This document shows, piece after piece, positions 26,108-36,597 of a stretch of 64,000 nucleotides of DNA (positions are counted from its first letter, which is position 1; the number at the start of each line of letters is the position of its first letter). Both the position numbers and the translations under genes were made by a program. The DNA is taken from NCBI GenBank assembly GCA_947492955.1, contig CANLOV010000004.1:1-64000 (forward strand). The letters run 5' to 3'. Below the pieces are notes generated by a model. That model worked only from the letters and a program-made list of their open reading frames with translations, searched no databases and was not told the origin of the DNA. Origin of the DNA: an uncultured Cellulophaga sp. (GTDB lineage Bacteria; Bacteroidota; Bacteroidia; Flavobacteriales; Flavobacteriaceae).

Positions 26108-27136
26108 ATGAAAAAATATATATTCTTACTTTTTGTTATAATATTTTTTACTAGCTGTAAAAATGCTAAAAAAGTAGAAAGTAAAGTATTAGATGCAGTA
26201 GAGGCGAATTTTTCTGTTGAAATATTAGACAATGAAGCATTAGATATTATAAACACAGATACTAATATAAAAATATTGGCTAGTGGTTTTACTTGGACAG
26301 AAGGTCCATTATGGGTAGAAGAGGGTAAGTATTTATTGTTTTCAGACATTCCTAATAATAAAGTATATAAATTAAATAAGAATAATGATACTATTACTTA
26401 TTTAACTCCTGCTGGTTGCGATGTAGAAAATTTTACAAAAGAGAAATCGGGATCTAATGGCTTATTACTTAATCCGGAAGGGAAATTAGTATTAATGCAA
26501 CAAGGAGATCGTAGAGTAGGAGTTATGAATGCTCCATTGTCTACACCCAAAGAATCTTATACCAGTTTAGTTAATAATTTTGAAGGTAAAAGATTAAATA
26601 GTCCTAATGATGGAGTTTATGATGCTGCTGGGAATTTGTATTTTACAGACCCACCATACGGATTACCTAATGGAGCAGAAGATGCATCTAAAGAATTAGA
26701 TTATCAAGGAGTATATTGTTTGTTAAAAACAGGAGAATTATTACTCTTAGATAAATTAACAAGGCCAAATGGAATTACTTTGTCCCCGGATGAAAAAGTA
26801 TTATACGTAGCTGTCTCTGATCCCGAACATGCTGTTTGGTATAGGTATGATATTACAACACCTGGTGAGGTGAAAAATAAGGATATATTTTATGATTGTA
26901 CTTCTGATGTTGGTAATGATAAGCATCATGTAGGATTACCAGATGGTATGAAAACAAATAGTAAAGGATATGTTTTTGCTACAGGACCGGGAGGTGTATG
27001 GGTTTTTAATAAGTTGGGAAAACCATTAGCAAGAATTTATACAGGGCAAGCTACGTCTAACTGTGCTTTGTCTACTAATGAAAAAAGACTTTTTATAACA
27101 GCTGATGATTATATTTTAGAAGTTAATTTAAAATAG
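26108..27136 (+). CDS. SMP-30/gluconolactonase-family lipoprotein lactonase
   Basis: The 342-aa protein has a lipobox FFTSCKN (C17) and an SMP-30-type beta-propeller, with the metal-site segments FTWTEGPLW, RLNSPNDGVYD, TRPNGITLS and LPDGMKTNSKG. Family members hydrolyse aldono-lactones. The lipid anchor places it outside the cytoplasm, so it may open a sugar lactone in the periplasm before the free acid enters through the ACS-type permease of the same operon. It is 2 bp after the aldolase gene and ends the operon. Confidence 0.85.
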   Translation: MKKYIFLLFVIIFFTSCKNAKKVESKVLDAVEANFSVEILDNEALDIINTDTNIKILASGFTWTEGPLWVEEGKYLLFSDIPNNKVYKLNKNNDTITYLTPAGCDVENFTKEKSGSNGLLLNPEGKLVLMQQGDRRVGVMNAPLSTPKESYTSLVNNFEGKRLNSPNDGVYDAAGNLYFTDPPYGLPNGAEDASKELDYQGVYCLLKTGELLLLDKLTRPNGITLSPDEKVLYVAVSDPEHAVWYRYDITTPGEVKNKDIFYDCTSDVGNDKHHVGLPDGMKTNSKGYVFATGPGGVWVFNKLGKPLARIYTGQATSNCALSTNEKRLFITADDYILEVNLK

Positions 27137-27154
27137 AAGAGTATTATAATTATT

Positions 27155-27189
27155 AAAAAAGGTGTTACTTAAATAGTAACACCTTTTTT
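27155..27189. terminator. Bidirectional terminator between convergent genes
   Basis: A perfect 15-bp inverted repeat (AAAAAAGGTGTTACT and complement) has a 5-nt loop, A-rich on one side and T-rich on the other. It can end both the lactonase operon and the convergent Ig-like gene. Confidence 0.9.
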
Positions 27190-27207
27190 GTTATGTATAC
27201 TTTTTAA

Positions 27208-29133
27208 TTATTGAATAAATATTTTATCGCTAGGAATTGGATTTTGTTTAGTAGTTCCTTCATTATTAGAAATGATTAAATCAAAACCAGAGATTATCGT
27301 ATTTGGACTAGTTTGAATATTTACAGAAACATCGATTGTAACTTCACCATCACTTGGTATTGTAAAATTAATAGTATAACCAGATGTATCTATAATACTC
27401 ATTCCTGTATTTGGATCCTCGTATATAGAGAATGTAGAGGTTTGGTTTTGAATATCGAGTAGCTCATTACCATTTGTATCTTTTACAGAATAAGATATTT
27501 CTAAAAATACATCATTGGCTTCAGAATTAGGAACTTCTATACGTCCAAATACTTCCATAGTTGCTTTAGAACTAGCATTGGCTTTATATATTCCATTATT
27601 TTCATCGAATGAAACGGGGTCTTCTAGTACAGTATAATTTATAGTTTTAGTTATAGCGTTGTTAGAAGCAGCTGTTATAATAACACTAGCATCACCAGGA
27701 CCTACAGCTCTAACACTTCCTGTGGCGCTTACTGTTATTACATCTGTATTTGTAGAAGTATATATCAATGTTTTATCTGTTGCATCTTCTGGTTCTATAC
27801 TTATTCCTCCACCAGTTCCTCGGTCAGGTTCTACATAAACTGTACGATCTAATGCTCCCCAAATACTTATGTCTGTAACAGGTATAGGGTTACTAACAAT
27901 TCTAAGCATAGCACTTCTTGTAATAGTAGAATCTACTGTAGAAGTTGCAGTTATTGCTACTGTACCTTCAGTTATTCCTGTAACATTACCTTCTGTATCA
28001 ATGGTTGCAATACTCGTATCACTAGAAGAAAAAGTAAAACTATCATCTGAAGAACCATTTTCAATATTAAATTTATTTATTTGAAACTTCTTAGATTCTC
28101 CAATAAGTAAGGAAGATCTTTTGGGTTGTATAGAAATAAATTTTTCATCAAAAGCTAATCGTTGTGTAACATTTAACTCTATAGATTTAGTAATAGTAGC
28201 ATCATTGGAAAAAGTGGCTGTAATAATAGCAGTACCAATATTACGGGTATTTACATAACCAGAGTTATCTACTGTCGCAATATTTTCATCACTACTAGTC
28301 CAAATTAAATCTACTGCATTAGCATCTAAAGGTGAAAATAGAGGTATTAACTGTAGCCAACTACTAGCAGGGAAATTAGTAGATGCCCCTCTATAAAAAA
28401 CAAAGTCTGTTAATAGTATTTCACTAACATCTTCTAATGTTGTAAATTCAAAATTAATAGCAGTAGATTTTAGATTTGTGCTAATAGCTAGTATAACTCC
28501 TTTATATAAAGTTTTTGGTTTTAAATTTTCAAATGTATAAGAATTAGAAGTTAAAGTATTTGCGGTTAAATCTCCTTCTAAATATATATTATAAGAGATG
28601 TCGGAATTATCACTTATAGTAGCTGTTGTCCATGTTAAAGTAGCTTCATTGTTAGTAATATTATTTACATCACTATTGGTAAATTCTGGAGTTGGCGCGT
28701 TGGGGTTAGGAAAACGTTTTGTTTTAAGTGCAAATTTAATAGGAGTTAATTCCTCTGCTTTCTTTGTGTTAGATACTTTATTAGAAATACTACTTTTATT
28801 AGTATTTAGAGTTTTTGGTACTATACGTCCTGTGTATTCTGTATCCGCATCTAATTGGGTTAATGTATAATCTGTATCTTCATTACTGTCTTTAATTTTT
28901 TCATCACCTAAATAAATATCATAAACAACTGTTTCATTATTTGGACCAGTAATGGTAGACCATTTTAAATCTACTAAATTATAAGATATAGCACCTTCAC
29001 TAAATTCTATATCTGAATCTGGATTTTCAGATATTATGTCATCATTATTTTCTTCAGGATTTTTAGGATCGTCTTTATTACAACTTATGGCTAATAATAG
29101 TAAAATAAAAATAGAACGTATTGATGTTTTCAT
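27208..29133 (-). CDS. Ig-like (BIG2) domain lipoprotein
   Basis: The 641-aa protein has lipobox AISCNKDD (C18) and an acidic linker. Two fibronectin-type segments follow (about 45-125 and 150-235; ATLTWTTATISDNSDISYNIY), then three bacterial Ig-like group 2 domains (about 240-505), each with the SSDxxIATVD/GxVTGxxxGTAxITA pattern, and a C-terminal beta-rich part. It should be a surface-anchored binding or adhesive protein. It is convergent with the lactonase operon and has no obvious operon partner. Function is not determined. Confidence 0.8.
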   Translation of the reverse strand: MKTSIRSIFILLLLAISCNKDDPKNPEENNDDIISENPDSDIEFSEGAISYNLVDLKWSTITGPNNETVVYDIYLGDEKIKDSNEDTDYTLTQLDADTEYTGRIVPKTLNTNKSSISNKVSNTKKAEELTPIKFALKTKRFPNPNAPTPEFTNSDVNNITNNEATLTWTTATISDNSDISYNIYLEGDLTANTLTSNSYTFENLKPKTLYKGVILAISTNLKSTAINFEFTTLEDVSEILLTDFVFYRGASTNFPASSWLQLIPLFSPLDANAVDLIWTSSDENIATVDNSGYVNTRNIGTAIITATFSNDATITKSIELNVTQRLAFDEKFISIQPKRSSLLIGESKKFQINKFNIENGSSDDSFTFSSSDTSIATIDTEGNVTGITEGTVAITATSTVDSTITRSAMLRIVSNPIPVTDISIWGALDRTVYVEPDRGTGGGISIEPEDATDKTLIYTSTNTDVITVSATGSVRAVGPGDASVIITAASNNAITKTINYTVLEDPVSFDENNGIYKANASSKATMEVFGRIEVPNSEANDVFLEISYSVKDTNGNELLDIQNQTSTFSIYEDPNTGMSIIDTSGYTINFTIPSDGEVTIDVSVNIQTSPNTIISGFDLIISNNEGTTKQNPIPSDKIFIQ

Positions 29134-29220
29134 GAAAGTAAGTTATTGATTGTTATCTGTATAACAGATAAGTACGTTTTTTATTTCAATTTAGATGTCG
29201 GAATTATATACTAGAAAAAT

Positions 29221-31326
29221 TTAACTAATATACTTCCAAATATTTTTATATTTTACCAGTTGCGCAAAAGTGAAATTTATAATACTATTTTCTTGTTTTT
29301 GTAGTAGGGGGTCGTCTTTAAGTACTTTTAAGGCGTAATACCGAGCTGTTTTTAAAATATCATTATCCTTTATAATATCTGCTATTTTTAAATTAAGCAT
29401 TCCGCTTTGCTGTGTCCCCATCATATCACCAGGGCCGCGGAGTTTTAAATCTACTTCAGAAATTTCAAAACCATCATTGGTTTTTACCATGGTTTCTAAT
29501 CTAGTTTTTGCTTCGGCAGATAATTTAAAACCAGTCATAAGTATACAAAAACTCTGATCAGCACCTCTACCAACTCTACCTCGTAATTGGTGTAGTTGGG
29601 ATAGACCAAAACGTTCTGCACTTTCTATAATCATTACCGATGCATTAGGAACGTTTACACCAACTTCTATTACTGTGGTTGCCACCATAATGTTGGTTTC
29701 TCCTTTTACAAAACGTTCCATTTCATAATCTTTATCTACAGGTTTCATTTGACCATGAACTATAGAGATTTGATACTCTGGCTGGGGAAAATCTCTTGCA
29801 ATACTTTCGTAACCATCCATTAAATCTTTATAATCTAAGGCTTCAGATTCTTGTATTAATGGATATACAATATAAATTTGTCTTCCTTTTTTTATTTCGT
29901 CTCGTATAAACTGAAATACCTTTAATCGGTTAGAATCGTATCTATGTACTGTTTTTATAGCTTTTCTTCCTGGTGGTAATTCATCTATCACAGAAATATC
30001 TAAATCGCCATACAAACTCATGGCTAGTGTTCTAGGGATAGGTGTAGCTGTCATTACCAGAATATGAGGCGGTTTTTCATTTTTATGCCATAGTTTAGAA
30101 CGCTGTGCTACACCAAAACGGTGTTGCTCATCTACAATTGCTAAACCTAAATTTTTGTATTGTACTTTGTCTTCTAAAAGGGCATGAGTACCAATTAAAA
30201 TATGTAGTTCTCCACTTTCTAATTGTTCATGAATAATTTTACGTTTCGATTTCTTTTTAGAACCTGTAAGTATAGCCACATTTATATCTAAGTTTCCTAG
30301 TAACTCTTTTACGCCACTAAAATGCTGATTTGCCAAAATTTCGGTAGGCGCCATTAAACATGCTTGGTATCCGTTATCTATAGCCAAAAGCATAGTCATT
30401 AAAGCAACAATAGTTTTTCCAGAACCTACATCGCCCTGTAATAAACGATTCATTTGTGCATTACTGCCTAAATCGGCTCTAATTTCTTTTAGTACTCTTT
30501 TTTGGGCATTGGTAAGCTCAAAAGGTAAATTATTATTGTAAAATTCGTTAAAAATGATTCCAACTTTATCAAACAAAAAACCTTTTATCTTTTGTTTTCT
30601 AAGAATGTTTTTAGAAATTAATTGTAGTTGTATATAAAATAATTCTTCGAACTTTAATCTAAACTGAGACTTTGCTAAAAGCTCTTGGTTTTTAGGGAAA
30701 TGAATATTAAACATTGCCACACTTTTAGAAACCAAGTTTAATTCAGACAGTAGCGAAGTAGATAAGGTTTCTTTAAAATGTCCTTTAGTTTCAATAAACA
30801 ATTGTTGCATTAGTTTATTAATAACTCTATTGGTAATTCCCTTGTTACTTAATTTTTCGGTGGAAGGATATACAGGTTGCATTGCAATTTGTACTCCTTT
30901 CTCATGTTCCGTAACCAATTCCATTTCTGGATGTGGCATAGAGAAAGTACCGCTATAAAAATTAGTTTTTCCAAAAATAACATAGGGTGTGTTTATTTTT
31001 ACATTTTCTCTAATCCATTTTTGACCCCGAAACCAAACCAGTTCCATTTGTGCTGTACCATCTGTAAATGTGGCTACTAAACGACTTCCTTTTTTTTGCG
31101 CTACAGATTTTAAGTGAATTATTTTACCAATAATCTGTACATCGGAAGAATTACGTTGTAATTCATTTATTTTATAATATTTCGTTTTATCAATATATCT
31201 ATTAGGGAACAGATTAATAAAATCTTGGTAGGTATGTATGCCTAATTCTGTCTTAAGAGTATCGGCTCTATTTGGGCCAACACCTTTAAGATAAACAATA
31301 GAAGTTTGTAGTGAATTAGGATTCAT
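29221..31326 (-). CDS. recG: ATP-dependent DNA helicase RecG
   Basis: The 701-aa protein has an N-terminal wedge/OB part (about 60-190), Walker A GDVGSGKT, the DEQHRFG box, MTATPIPRTLAMSLYGDLD and the C-terminal helicase half with QLHQLRGRVGRG. It remodels stalled replication forks and branched DNA. Length matches the family. It is divergent from the M1 peptidase gene. Confidence 0.96.
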   Translation of the reverse strand: MNPNSLQTSIVYLKGVGPNRADTLKTELGIHTYQDFINLFPNRYIDKTKYYKINELQRNSSDVQIIGKIIHLKSVAQKKGSRLVATFTDGTAQMELVWFRGQKWIRENVKINTPYVIFGKTNFYSGTFSMPHPEMELVTEHEKGVQIAMQPVYPSTEKLSNKGITNRVINKLMQQLFIETKGHFKETLSTSLLSELNLVSKSVAMFNIHFPKNQELLAKSQFRLKFEELFYIQLQLISKNILRKQKIKGFLFDKVGIIFNEFYNNNLPFELTNAQKRVLKEIRADLGSNAQMNRLLQGDVGSGKTIVALMTMLLAIDNGYQACLMAPTEILANQHFSGVKELLGNLDINVAILTGSKKKSKRKIIHEQLESGELHILIGTHALLEDKVQYKNLGLAIVDEQHRFGVAQRSKLWHKNEKPPHILVMTATPIPRTLAMSLYGDLDISVIDELPPGRKAIKTVHRYDSNRLKVFQFIRDEIKKGRQIYIVYPLIQESEALDYKDLMDGYESIARDFPQPEYQISIVHGQMKPVDKDYEMERFVKGETNIMVATTVIEVGVNVPNASVMIIESAERFGLSQLHQLRGRVGRGADQSFCILMTGFKLSAEAKTRLETMVKTNDGFEISEVDLKLRGPGDMMGTQQSGMLNLKIADIIKDNDILKTARYYALKVLKDDPLLQKQENSIINFTFAQLVKYKNIWKYIS

Positions 31327-31408
31327 TATACTAAAATAGTAGTTACTAGATAGAACTGCAACAAACTAAAATTCTTATTTTGGCATAGCATATGAGAATG
31401 AAGTATTT

Positions 31409-33574
31409 ATGAAAAAAGTTTTTTGTATAATAATAGTATTAATATCGTTTTTTTCTTTTGGACAACAACAAGATAAAGTTGACTTTACTAAAGGTGAAGC
31501 TTTTGTAAAATTAATTCCGATAGAAAAACGAATTAAAGGCACTATGGCTTATGAGTTTGATATTTTGCAAGATGTAGACTCTGTCTTCTTAGATGCCAAA
31601 AACATGAAAATTAATTGGATTTATGTAGATGCCAAACAAAGTCCATATTTTTATAATAATGAGACTATTACCATTAAAAAAGCTTTTAAAAAAGGCGAAA
31701 AGCATGAGTTGATTGTTGCATATGAATGTAAACCAAAGCAAGCACTTTATTTTATTGATTGGGCTATAATAAATTATAATGATATTTTTTCAAGCGTTTC
31801 TACTCAAATGAAACCCAGTTTAGTTAATAGTTTAGATAGTCTTAATGTAATTCTTAATAAAGAAAGTCAAATATGGACTCAAGGTCAAGGTAAATACACC
31901 AGTCATTGGTTACCAAGTTTTGATGATATGAATGAAAAGGTGGAGTTTGATTTAAATATAACTTATCATAAAGAATATGAAGTTATAGCCAATGGAAAAC
32001 TTACAAGAACAAAAGGTGAAGGTAGTTTAAAAACATGGTTTTATGATATGGAAAAGCCTATGAGTAGCTATTTGTTGGCTTTTGCTATTGGAAATTTTGA
32101 TAAAAAAACAGCAGTATCTTCTAGTGGAATTCCGTTAGAAATGTATTATTCTAAAAAAGATAGTTTACGAGTAGAACCTACTTATAGATACACAAAGAAA
32201 ATTTTTGATTTTATAGAGGATGAAATTGGAGTTCCCTATCCTTGGCAAAATTACAAACAGATACCTGCTAAAGACTTTTTATACGGAGGTATGGAAAATA
32301 CAGGAACTACTATTTTTTCTGATAGTTATGTAATAGATTCTACAGCATTTATAGATAAAAATTATGTAAATGTAAATGCACATGAGTTAGCACACCAATG
32401 GTTTGGAGATTTGGTAACAGAAGTAGACGGAAATCATCATTGGCTGCATGAGGGTTTTGCTACTTATTATGCTTTATTAGCAGAGAGAGAAATTTTTGGA
32501 GAAGATTATTTTTATTGGAAGTTGTATGATACTGCTAAGCAATTAAATGAATGGTCTAAACAAGGAAAAGGAGAAGCATTAACAAACCCCAAGGCAAGTA
32601 GCTTAACTTTTTATGAAAAAGGAGCATGGGCATTGCTAATGCTAAGAGAGCGTATAGGTACAGAAGTGTTTAGAAAAGGAATTAAAAGTTACTTATTAAA
32701 ACACCAATATAGAAATGTTACGATATCCGATTTTATAACAGAAATGGAAAAAGCTTCAGGTACTGATCTATCAACCTATAAAAAACTATGGTTACAACAA
32801 AAAGAATTTCCTTATTTAGAGGCGTTAGATGTTTTAGAAAAATCGTCAGCCAGTATTTCTAATTTTTTATTGCTTAAAAAGGCATTAACAACAAGTAAAG
32901 AGCCAAATGAAAATATTATTAAAAAATATTGGAATAATAATGCCGGTGTCTATCTAAAAAAAGCAATAATTTCTAATTACTTTTCATCATTATCCAACGA
33001 TTTTATAAAAAGAATATTTAAAGAAGAAGGACTTAAGCTAAGGCAGGTATTAGCTTTTAAAACCAAGCAGATTTCACCTAGTTTAAAATTAGAATACGAA
33101 TCACTCTTAGCGGATAAGAGTTATTATACTATTGAAAATGCACTTTACAAATTATGGGTTCATTTTCCCGAGGATAGAAAAAAGTATTTAGAGAAAACTA
33201 AAGATATATATGGTTTGTCTAATAAAAATGTACGTTTATTATGGCTAACCTTGGCTCGTATCACTAAAGATTATACTAAAGAAAAGCAAGCTAATTATTT
33301 AAACGAACTTAGGAATTATACTAGTAACAATTACTCGTACGAAGTAAGACAAGGAGCTTTTGAGTATTTAGATGAAATAGGAGCTTTGTCTAATCAGAAT
33401 TTAAACGATTTGTTAGAAGCTTCTAACCATCATTCTTGGCAGTTTAAAAAATATGCACGAAATTTAATAGGTGTTCTTTTAGAAAAGAATGGGTATAAAA
33501 AACGACTAACAAAAGTAGCTAGGGAATTAAAAGAAAAAACACCATATATAAAAACTAAATTGTTAATAGAATGA
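31409..33574 (+). CDS. M1-family metallopeptidase
   Basis: The 721-aa protein starts with a signal peptide (MKKVFCIIIVLISFFSFGQ). It has the GGMENTGT substrate-binding motif (canonical GAMEN) and the zinc motif HELAH (H325, E326, H329) followed by the third ligand in WLHEGFATYYA. It is an aminopeptidase-type exported enzyme. Its stop codon overlaps the start of the first patatin gene (ATGA at 33571), so the three genes 31409-35381 probably form an operon. Confidence 0.93.
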   Translation: MKKVFCIIIVLISFFSFGQQQDKVDFTKGEAFVKLIPIEKRIKGTMAYEFDILQDVDSVFLDAKNMKINWIYVDAKQSPYFYNNETITIKKAFKKGEKHELIVAYECKPKQALYFIDWAIINYNDIFSSVSTQMKPSLVNSLDSLNVILNKESQIWTQGQGKYTSHWLPSFDDMNEKVEFDLNITYHKEYEVIANGKLTRTKGEGSLKTWFYDMEKPMSSYLLAFAIGNFDKKTAVSSSGIPLEMYYSKKDSLRVEPTYRYTKKIFDFIEDEIGVPYPWQNYKQIPAKDFLYGGMENTGTTIFSDSYVIDSTAFIDKNYVNVNAHELAHQWFGDLVTEVDGNHHWLHEGFATYYALLAEREIFGEDYFYWKLYDTAKQLNEWSKQGKGEALTNPKASSLTFYEKGAWALLMLRERIGTEVFRKGIKSYLLKHQYRNVTISDFITEMEKASGTDLSTYKKLWLQQKEFPYLEALDVLEKSSASISNFLLLKKALTTSKEPNENIIKKYWNNNAGVYLKKAIISNYFSSLSNDFIKRIFKEEGLKLRQVLAFKTKQISPSLKLEYESLLADKSYYTIENALYKLWVHFPEDRKKYLEKTKDIYGLSNKNVRLLWLTLARITKDYTKEKQANYLNELRNYTSNNYSYEVRQGAFEYLDEIGALSNQNLNDLLEASNHHSWQFKKYARNLIGVLLEKNGYKKRLTKVARELKEKTPYIKTKLLIE

Positions 33575-34476
33575 GAGCATTAGTCATATCAGGAGGAGGA
33601 AGTAAAGGAGCTTTTGCTGGTGGTGTGGCACAATATTTAATGCAAGAAAAACAGAATAAATACAATTTATTTTTAGGTACTTCTACAGGAAGTCTTTTAA
33701 TATCTCATTTAGCTTTACAAAAAATTGAAAAAATAAAGAAGGTATACACCTCTGTTGATCAAGAAAGTATTTTTAGCAATTGCCCCTTTACAATTTCTAA
33801 AAAATATGGAGTGCAAACTATTGGTATAAACCATTGGAATGTTTTTAAGAATTTTTATAGAGGGAGAAAAACATTTGGAGAAAGTTATAATCTTTTAAAG
33901 CTTATTAAAGATACATTTACAGAAGAAGAATTTAGGCTGTTAAAAGACGGACCCAAAAATGTAGTAGTTACCGTATCTAATTTATCATTAAATAAGGTAG
34001 AATATAAATCTATAAAAGAATATACTTATGAGGAATTTTGTGAATGGATATGGATTTCTGGTAATTATACGCCTTTTATGACTCTTGCAAAGAAAAACGG
34101 ATGTGAGTATGCAGATGGTGGTTTAGGAACAATGGCTCCTATAGAAGAAGCCATAAAAAGAGGAGCAACTACAGTTGATGCTATTATTTTGCAAACAGAA
34201 GTAACGTATTATAATAGAATGCCATCTAAAAATGTATTTTCATTATTAACCAATATGTTTAGTTTTATGTTAGACAGAATTGAACATCAAAATATTAGAA
34301 TTGGTAGGTATGTAGCGAATCATAATAATGCAATTATTAACTTTTATTACACACCTACTGTACTTACTACAAATTCCCTTATTTTTGACAAAGAAAAAAT
34401 GACTGCTTGGTGGAAAAGTGGTTATGATTTTGCAAAAGATAAAAATTTAGAAACCAACCAAATAGATATTGCATAA
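33571..34476 (+). CDS. Patatin-like phospholipase
   Basis: The 301-aa protein has oxyanion motif GGGSKGAFAGG, nucleophile S38 (GTSTG) and D182 (ADGGLG), the Ser-Asp dyad of patatins. It lacks a signal peptide and is expected in the cytoplasm, acting on lipid acyl esters. It is a tandem paralogue of the next gene, 2 bp downstream, and overlaps the M1 peptidase gene by 4 bp. Confidence 0.9.
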   Translation: MRALVISGGGSKGAFAGGVAQYLMQEKQNKYNLFLGTSTGSLLISHLALQKIEKIKKVYTSVDQESIFSNCPFTISKKYGVQTIGINHWNVFKNFYRGRKTFGESYNLLKLIKDTFTEEEFRLLKDGPKNVVVTVSNLSLNKVEYKSIKEYTYEEFCEWIWISGNYTPFMTLAKKNGCEYADGGLGTMAPIEEAIKRGATTVDAIILQTEVTYYNRMPSKNVFSLLTNMFSFMLDRIEHQNIRIGRYVANHNNAIINFYYTPTVLTTNSLIFDKEKMTAWWKSGYDFAKDKNLETNQIDIA

Positions 34477-34478
34477 GA

Positions 34479-35381
34479 ATGAAAGCATTAGTAATTAGTG
34501 GTGGAGGCAGTAAAGGAGCTTTTGCTGGAGGTGTAGCGCAATACCTAATGGAAATACAAAAGCATGATTATGATATCCTTGTAGGTACTTCTACAGGCGG
34601 ATTACTTATTCCACATTTGGCATTAAATAATTTAGGAAAGCTTTACGATTTATACACTAACGTTAGTCAGCGTACTATTTTTAGTTTAAATCCTTTTATT
34701 GTAAAAAGAAAAGGAGATAGAGAGTATGTGTCTATAAATTATATAACCACATTTCTTCAGTTTTTAAAAAGAAAGAGAACTTTTGGCGAAAGTAAATCTC
34801 TACAGCGTACCATACGTAGACAATTTACATATGCAGAGTACAAACAAATAAAGGCGTCTGGAAAAGATGTTGTGGTTACAGTATCTAATTTATCTAAAAA
34901 TAGAGTAGAGTATAAGTCTATAAAAGATTATTCTTATGCAGAGTTTTGCGATTGGATATGGATATCTTGTAATTATTTACCTTTTATGTCTTTAGCAACT
35001 AGGAGTGGTTACGAATATGGTGATGGAGGTTTTGGTTGTGTAGTTCCTATACGTGAAGCTATACGTAGAGGAGCAACAGAGATAGATGCTATTATTTTAG
35101 AGTCCGAAAACATGGACCATAATAAGGTGCTAGGTAAAAACCCATTTTCGTTAATGCTCAGTGTATATGGTTTTGCTTTAGATCAAATAGAATATCATGA
35201 TATTTCTGAAGGGAAACTATCAGCAAAACATAATGGAGTTACTTTAAATTTATATTACACTCCCACAAAATTAACAGAGAACTCATTGGTTTTTAATAAA
35301 AAGCGGATGACAGAGTGGTGGCTACAAGGTTTTGAGTATGCAGAAGAAAAATTTGCTGAGCATACTAATAAACTACCATAA
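34479..35381 (+). CDS. Patatin-like phospholipase, tandem paralogue
   Basis: The 300-aa protein shares the first 24 residues almost completely with the preceding patatin. It keeps GGGSKGAFAGG, S38 (GTSTG) and the catalytic Asp in GDGGFG. The pair arose by tandem duplication and has since diverged. Its 3' end overlaps the convergent membrane-protein gene by 9 bp. Confidence 0.9.
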   Translation: MKALVISGGGSKGAFAGGVAQYLMEIQKHDYDILVGTSTGGLLIPHLALNNLGKLYDLYTNVSQRTIFSLNPFIVKRKGDREYVSINYITTFLQFLKRKRTFGESKSLQRTIRRQFTYAEYKQIKASGKDVVVTVSNLSKNRVEYKSIKDYSYAEFCDWIWISCNYLPFMSLATRSGYEYGDGGFGCVVPIREAIRRGATEIDAIILESENMDHNKVLGKNPFSLMLSVYGFALDQIEYHDISEGKLSAKHNGVTLNLYYTPTKLTENSLVFNKKRMTEWWLQGFEYAEEKFAEHTNKLP

Positions 35382-35891
35382 TTCTCCAATCTCTTTCTTT
35401 ACAAAAGATAAAGCAGTTGCAGACGGTGATGGTTTATCCATAGTATCGTTTAAGATATCTTCTCTTAATTTATCTGCCGAATCAGATTCGCTCATAGCAG
35501 CCTTTCTAATAGCTTGTATGGTAGCGCTTTTAGCAGCTTTAATAATATTCCAACATTCATCAGTAATATATATTTGTTGCGATAAATTATGGTCGAACTC
35601 ATTTTCTATATTACGAATTAATAAGTTTTCATAATCACTTTTATCAGCAGATTTTGGAGCAACTCTAACTACTAAGCTAGGAATAGCAATACGCTCTAAA
35701 AATAAAGCCATACGTTCGTATGCTTGTAAACGAATGGGTAGTGTATTACTTTGAGTGTCTTTATGCAAAAGAAATCTTCTTCTACCATCTTCATTCTTGG
35801 TGTGCTCTCTAAAAAAATAAAAGGCAACAATTCCAGTAACTACAGCAGGTAATAAATAGGCAAATAATTGAAAAATTTCGTCTCCACTCAT
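35373..35891 (-). CDS. Small membrane-anchored protein, DUF7935-like
   Basis: The 172-aa protein has one N-terminal membrane segment (LFAYLLPAVVTGIVAFYFF) and a soluble, helical remainder containing RLQAYERMALFLERI. It resembles a conserved flavobacterial family of unknown function (DUF7935). It lies on the reverse strand, converging on the patatin operon with a 9-bp overlap. Confidence 0.7.
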   Translation of the reverse strand: MSGDEIFQLFAYLLPAVVTGIVAFYFFREHTKNEDGRRRFLLHKDTQSNTLPIRLQAYERMALFLERIAIPSLVVRVAPKSADKSDYENLLIRNIENEFDHNLSQQIYITDECWNIIKAAKSATIQAIRKAAMSESDSADKLREDILNDTMDKPSPSATALSFVKKEIGELW

Positions 35892-35954
35892 GATAATTGG
35901 TATTTTGTTCGGTTTACGAACTTAAAACGATAGATTTTAAAAAATAGTATTGAA

Positions 35955-36428
35955 TTATAAAAGTGATTTAATGCTTATACTAGTTTCATTTTTTACTTGC
36001 TTAATAACAAATGAGCTTTGAACATTTGTAATGTACTCTAACTTTGATAGTTTGTGCATTATAAAATTTTGGTATTCGCTAATATCTTTTAGAATAATTT
36101 TTAAAAAATAGTCATAATTCCCTGCTAAAAAAGAAACTTCTAATACTTCGTCTAACGACTGTACAAATTCTTCAAACTTTTTAATGTATATATCTTGATG
36201 CTTAATTAAGGTAACTTGGCAGTGTACAATAAGTTGTTTTCCTAAGAGTTCAGGATTAACAATAGCTACATATTTTTTTATTAAGCCACTGGCTTCAATC
36301 TTTTTTAAACGTTCATGAGTAGGAGTTATAGAAAGGTTTACTTTCTCTGAAAGCTCTTTTATAGATTGTTTACTGTTTTTTTGTAGCTCCTCAATCAATT
36401 TTAAATCAATAGCATCTAGTTGTTGCAT
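35955..36428 (-). CDS. Lrp/AsnC-family transcriptional regulator
   Basis: The 157-aa protein has an N-terminal HTH (LDAIDLKLIEELQKN, with recognition helix near LSITPTHERLKKIEASG) and a C-terminal RAM ligand-binding domain (about 68-145). These regulators sense amino acids. It is divergent from the histidine decarboxylase gene, with 169 bp between the two starts, so control of that gene is likely, with histidine or histamine a possible signal. Confidence 0.9.
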   Translation of the reverse strand: MQQLDAIDLKLIEELQKNSKQSIKELSEKVNLSITPTHERLKKIEASGLIKKYVAIVNPELLGKQLIVHCQVTLIKHQDIYIKKFEEFVQSLDEVLEVSFLAGNYDYFLKIILKDISEYQNFIMHKLSKLEYITNVQSSFVIKQVKNETSISIKSLL

Positions 36429-36597
36429 AGTATATATTTCTTTTTTTTAGAAGATAATGATATCGTAAAAGTAATAAATTCTATTTTAAATAATTATAAT
36501 AGAAATATATTTCAATTTTAATATATTTTATGATTTTTTATGTTTGTTTTTTAATTTTATAATGGTAAAATTTATTAATTAAAGGTAAGTGTTTGTC

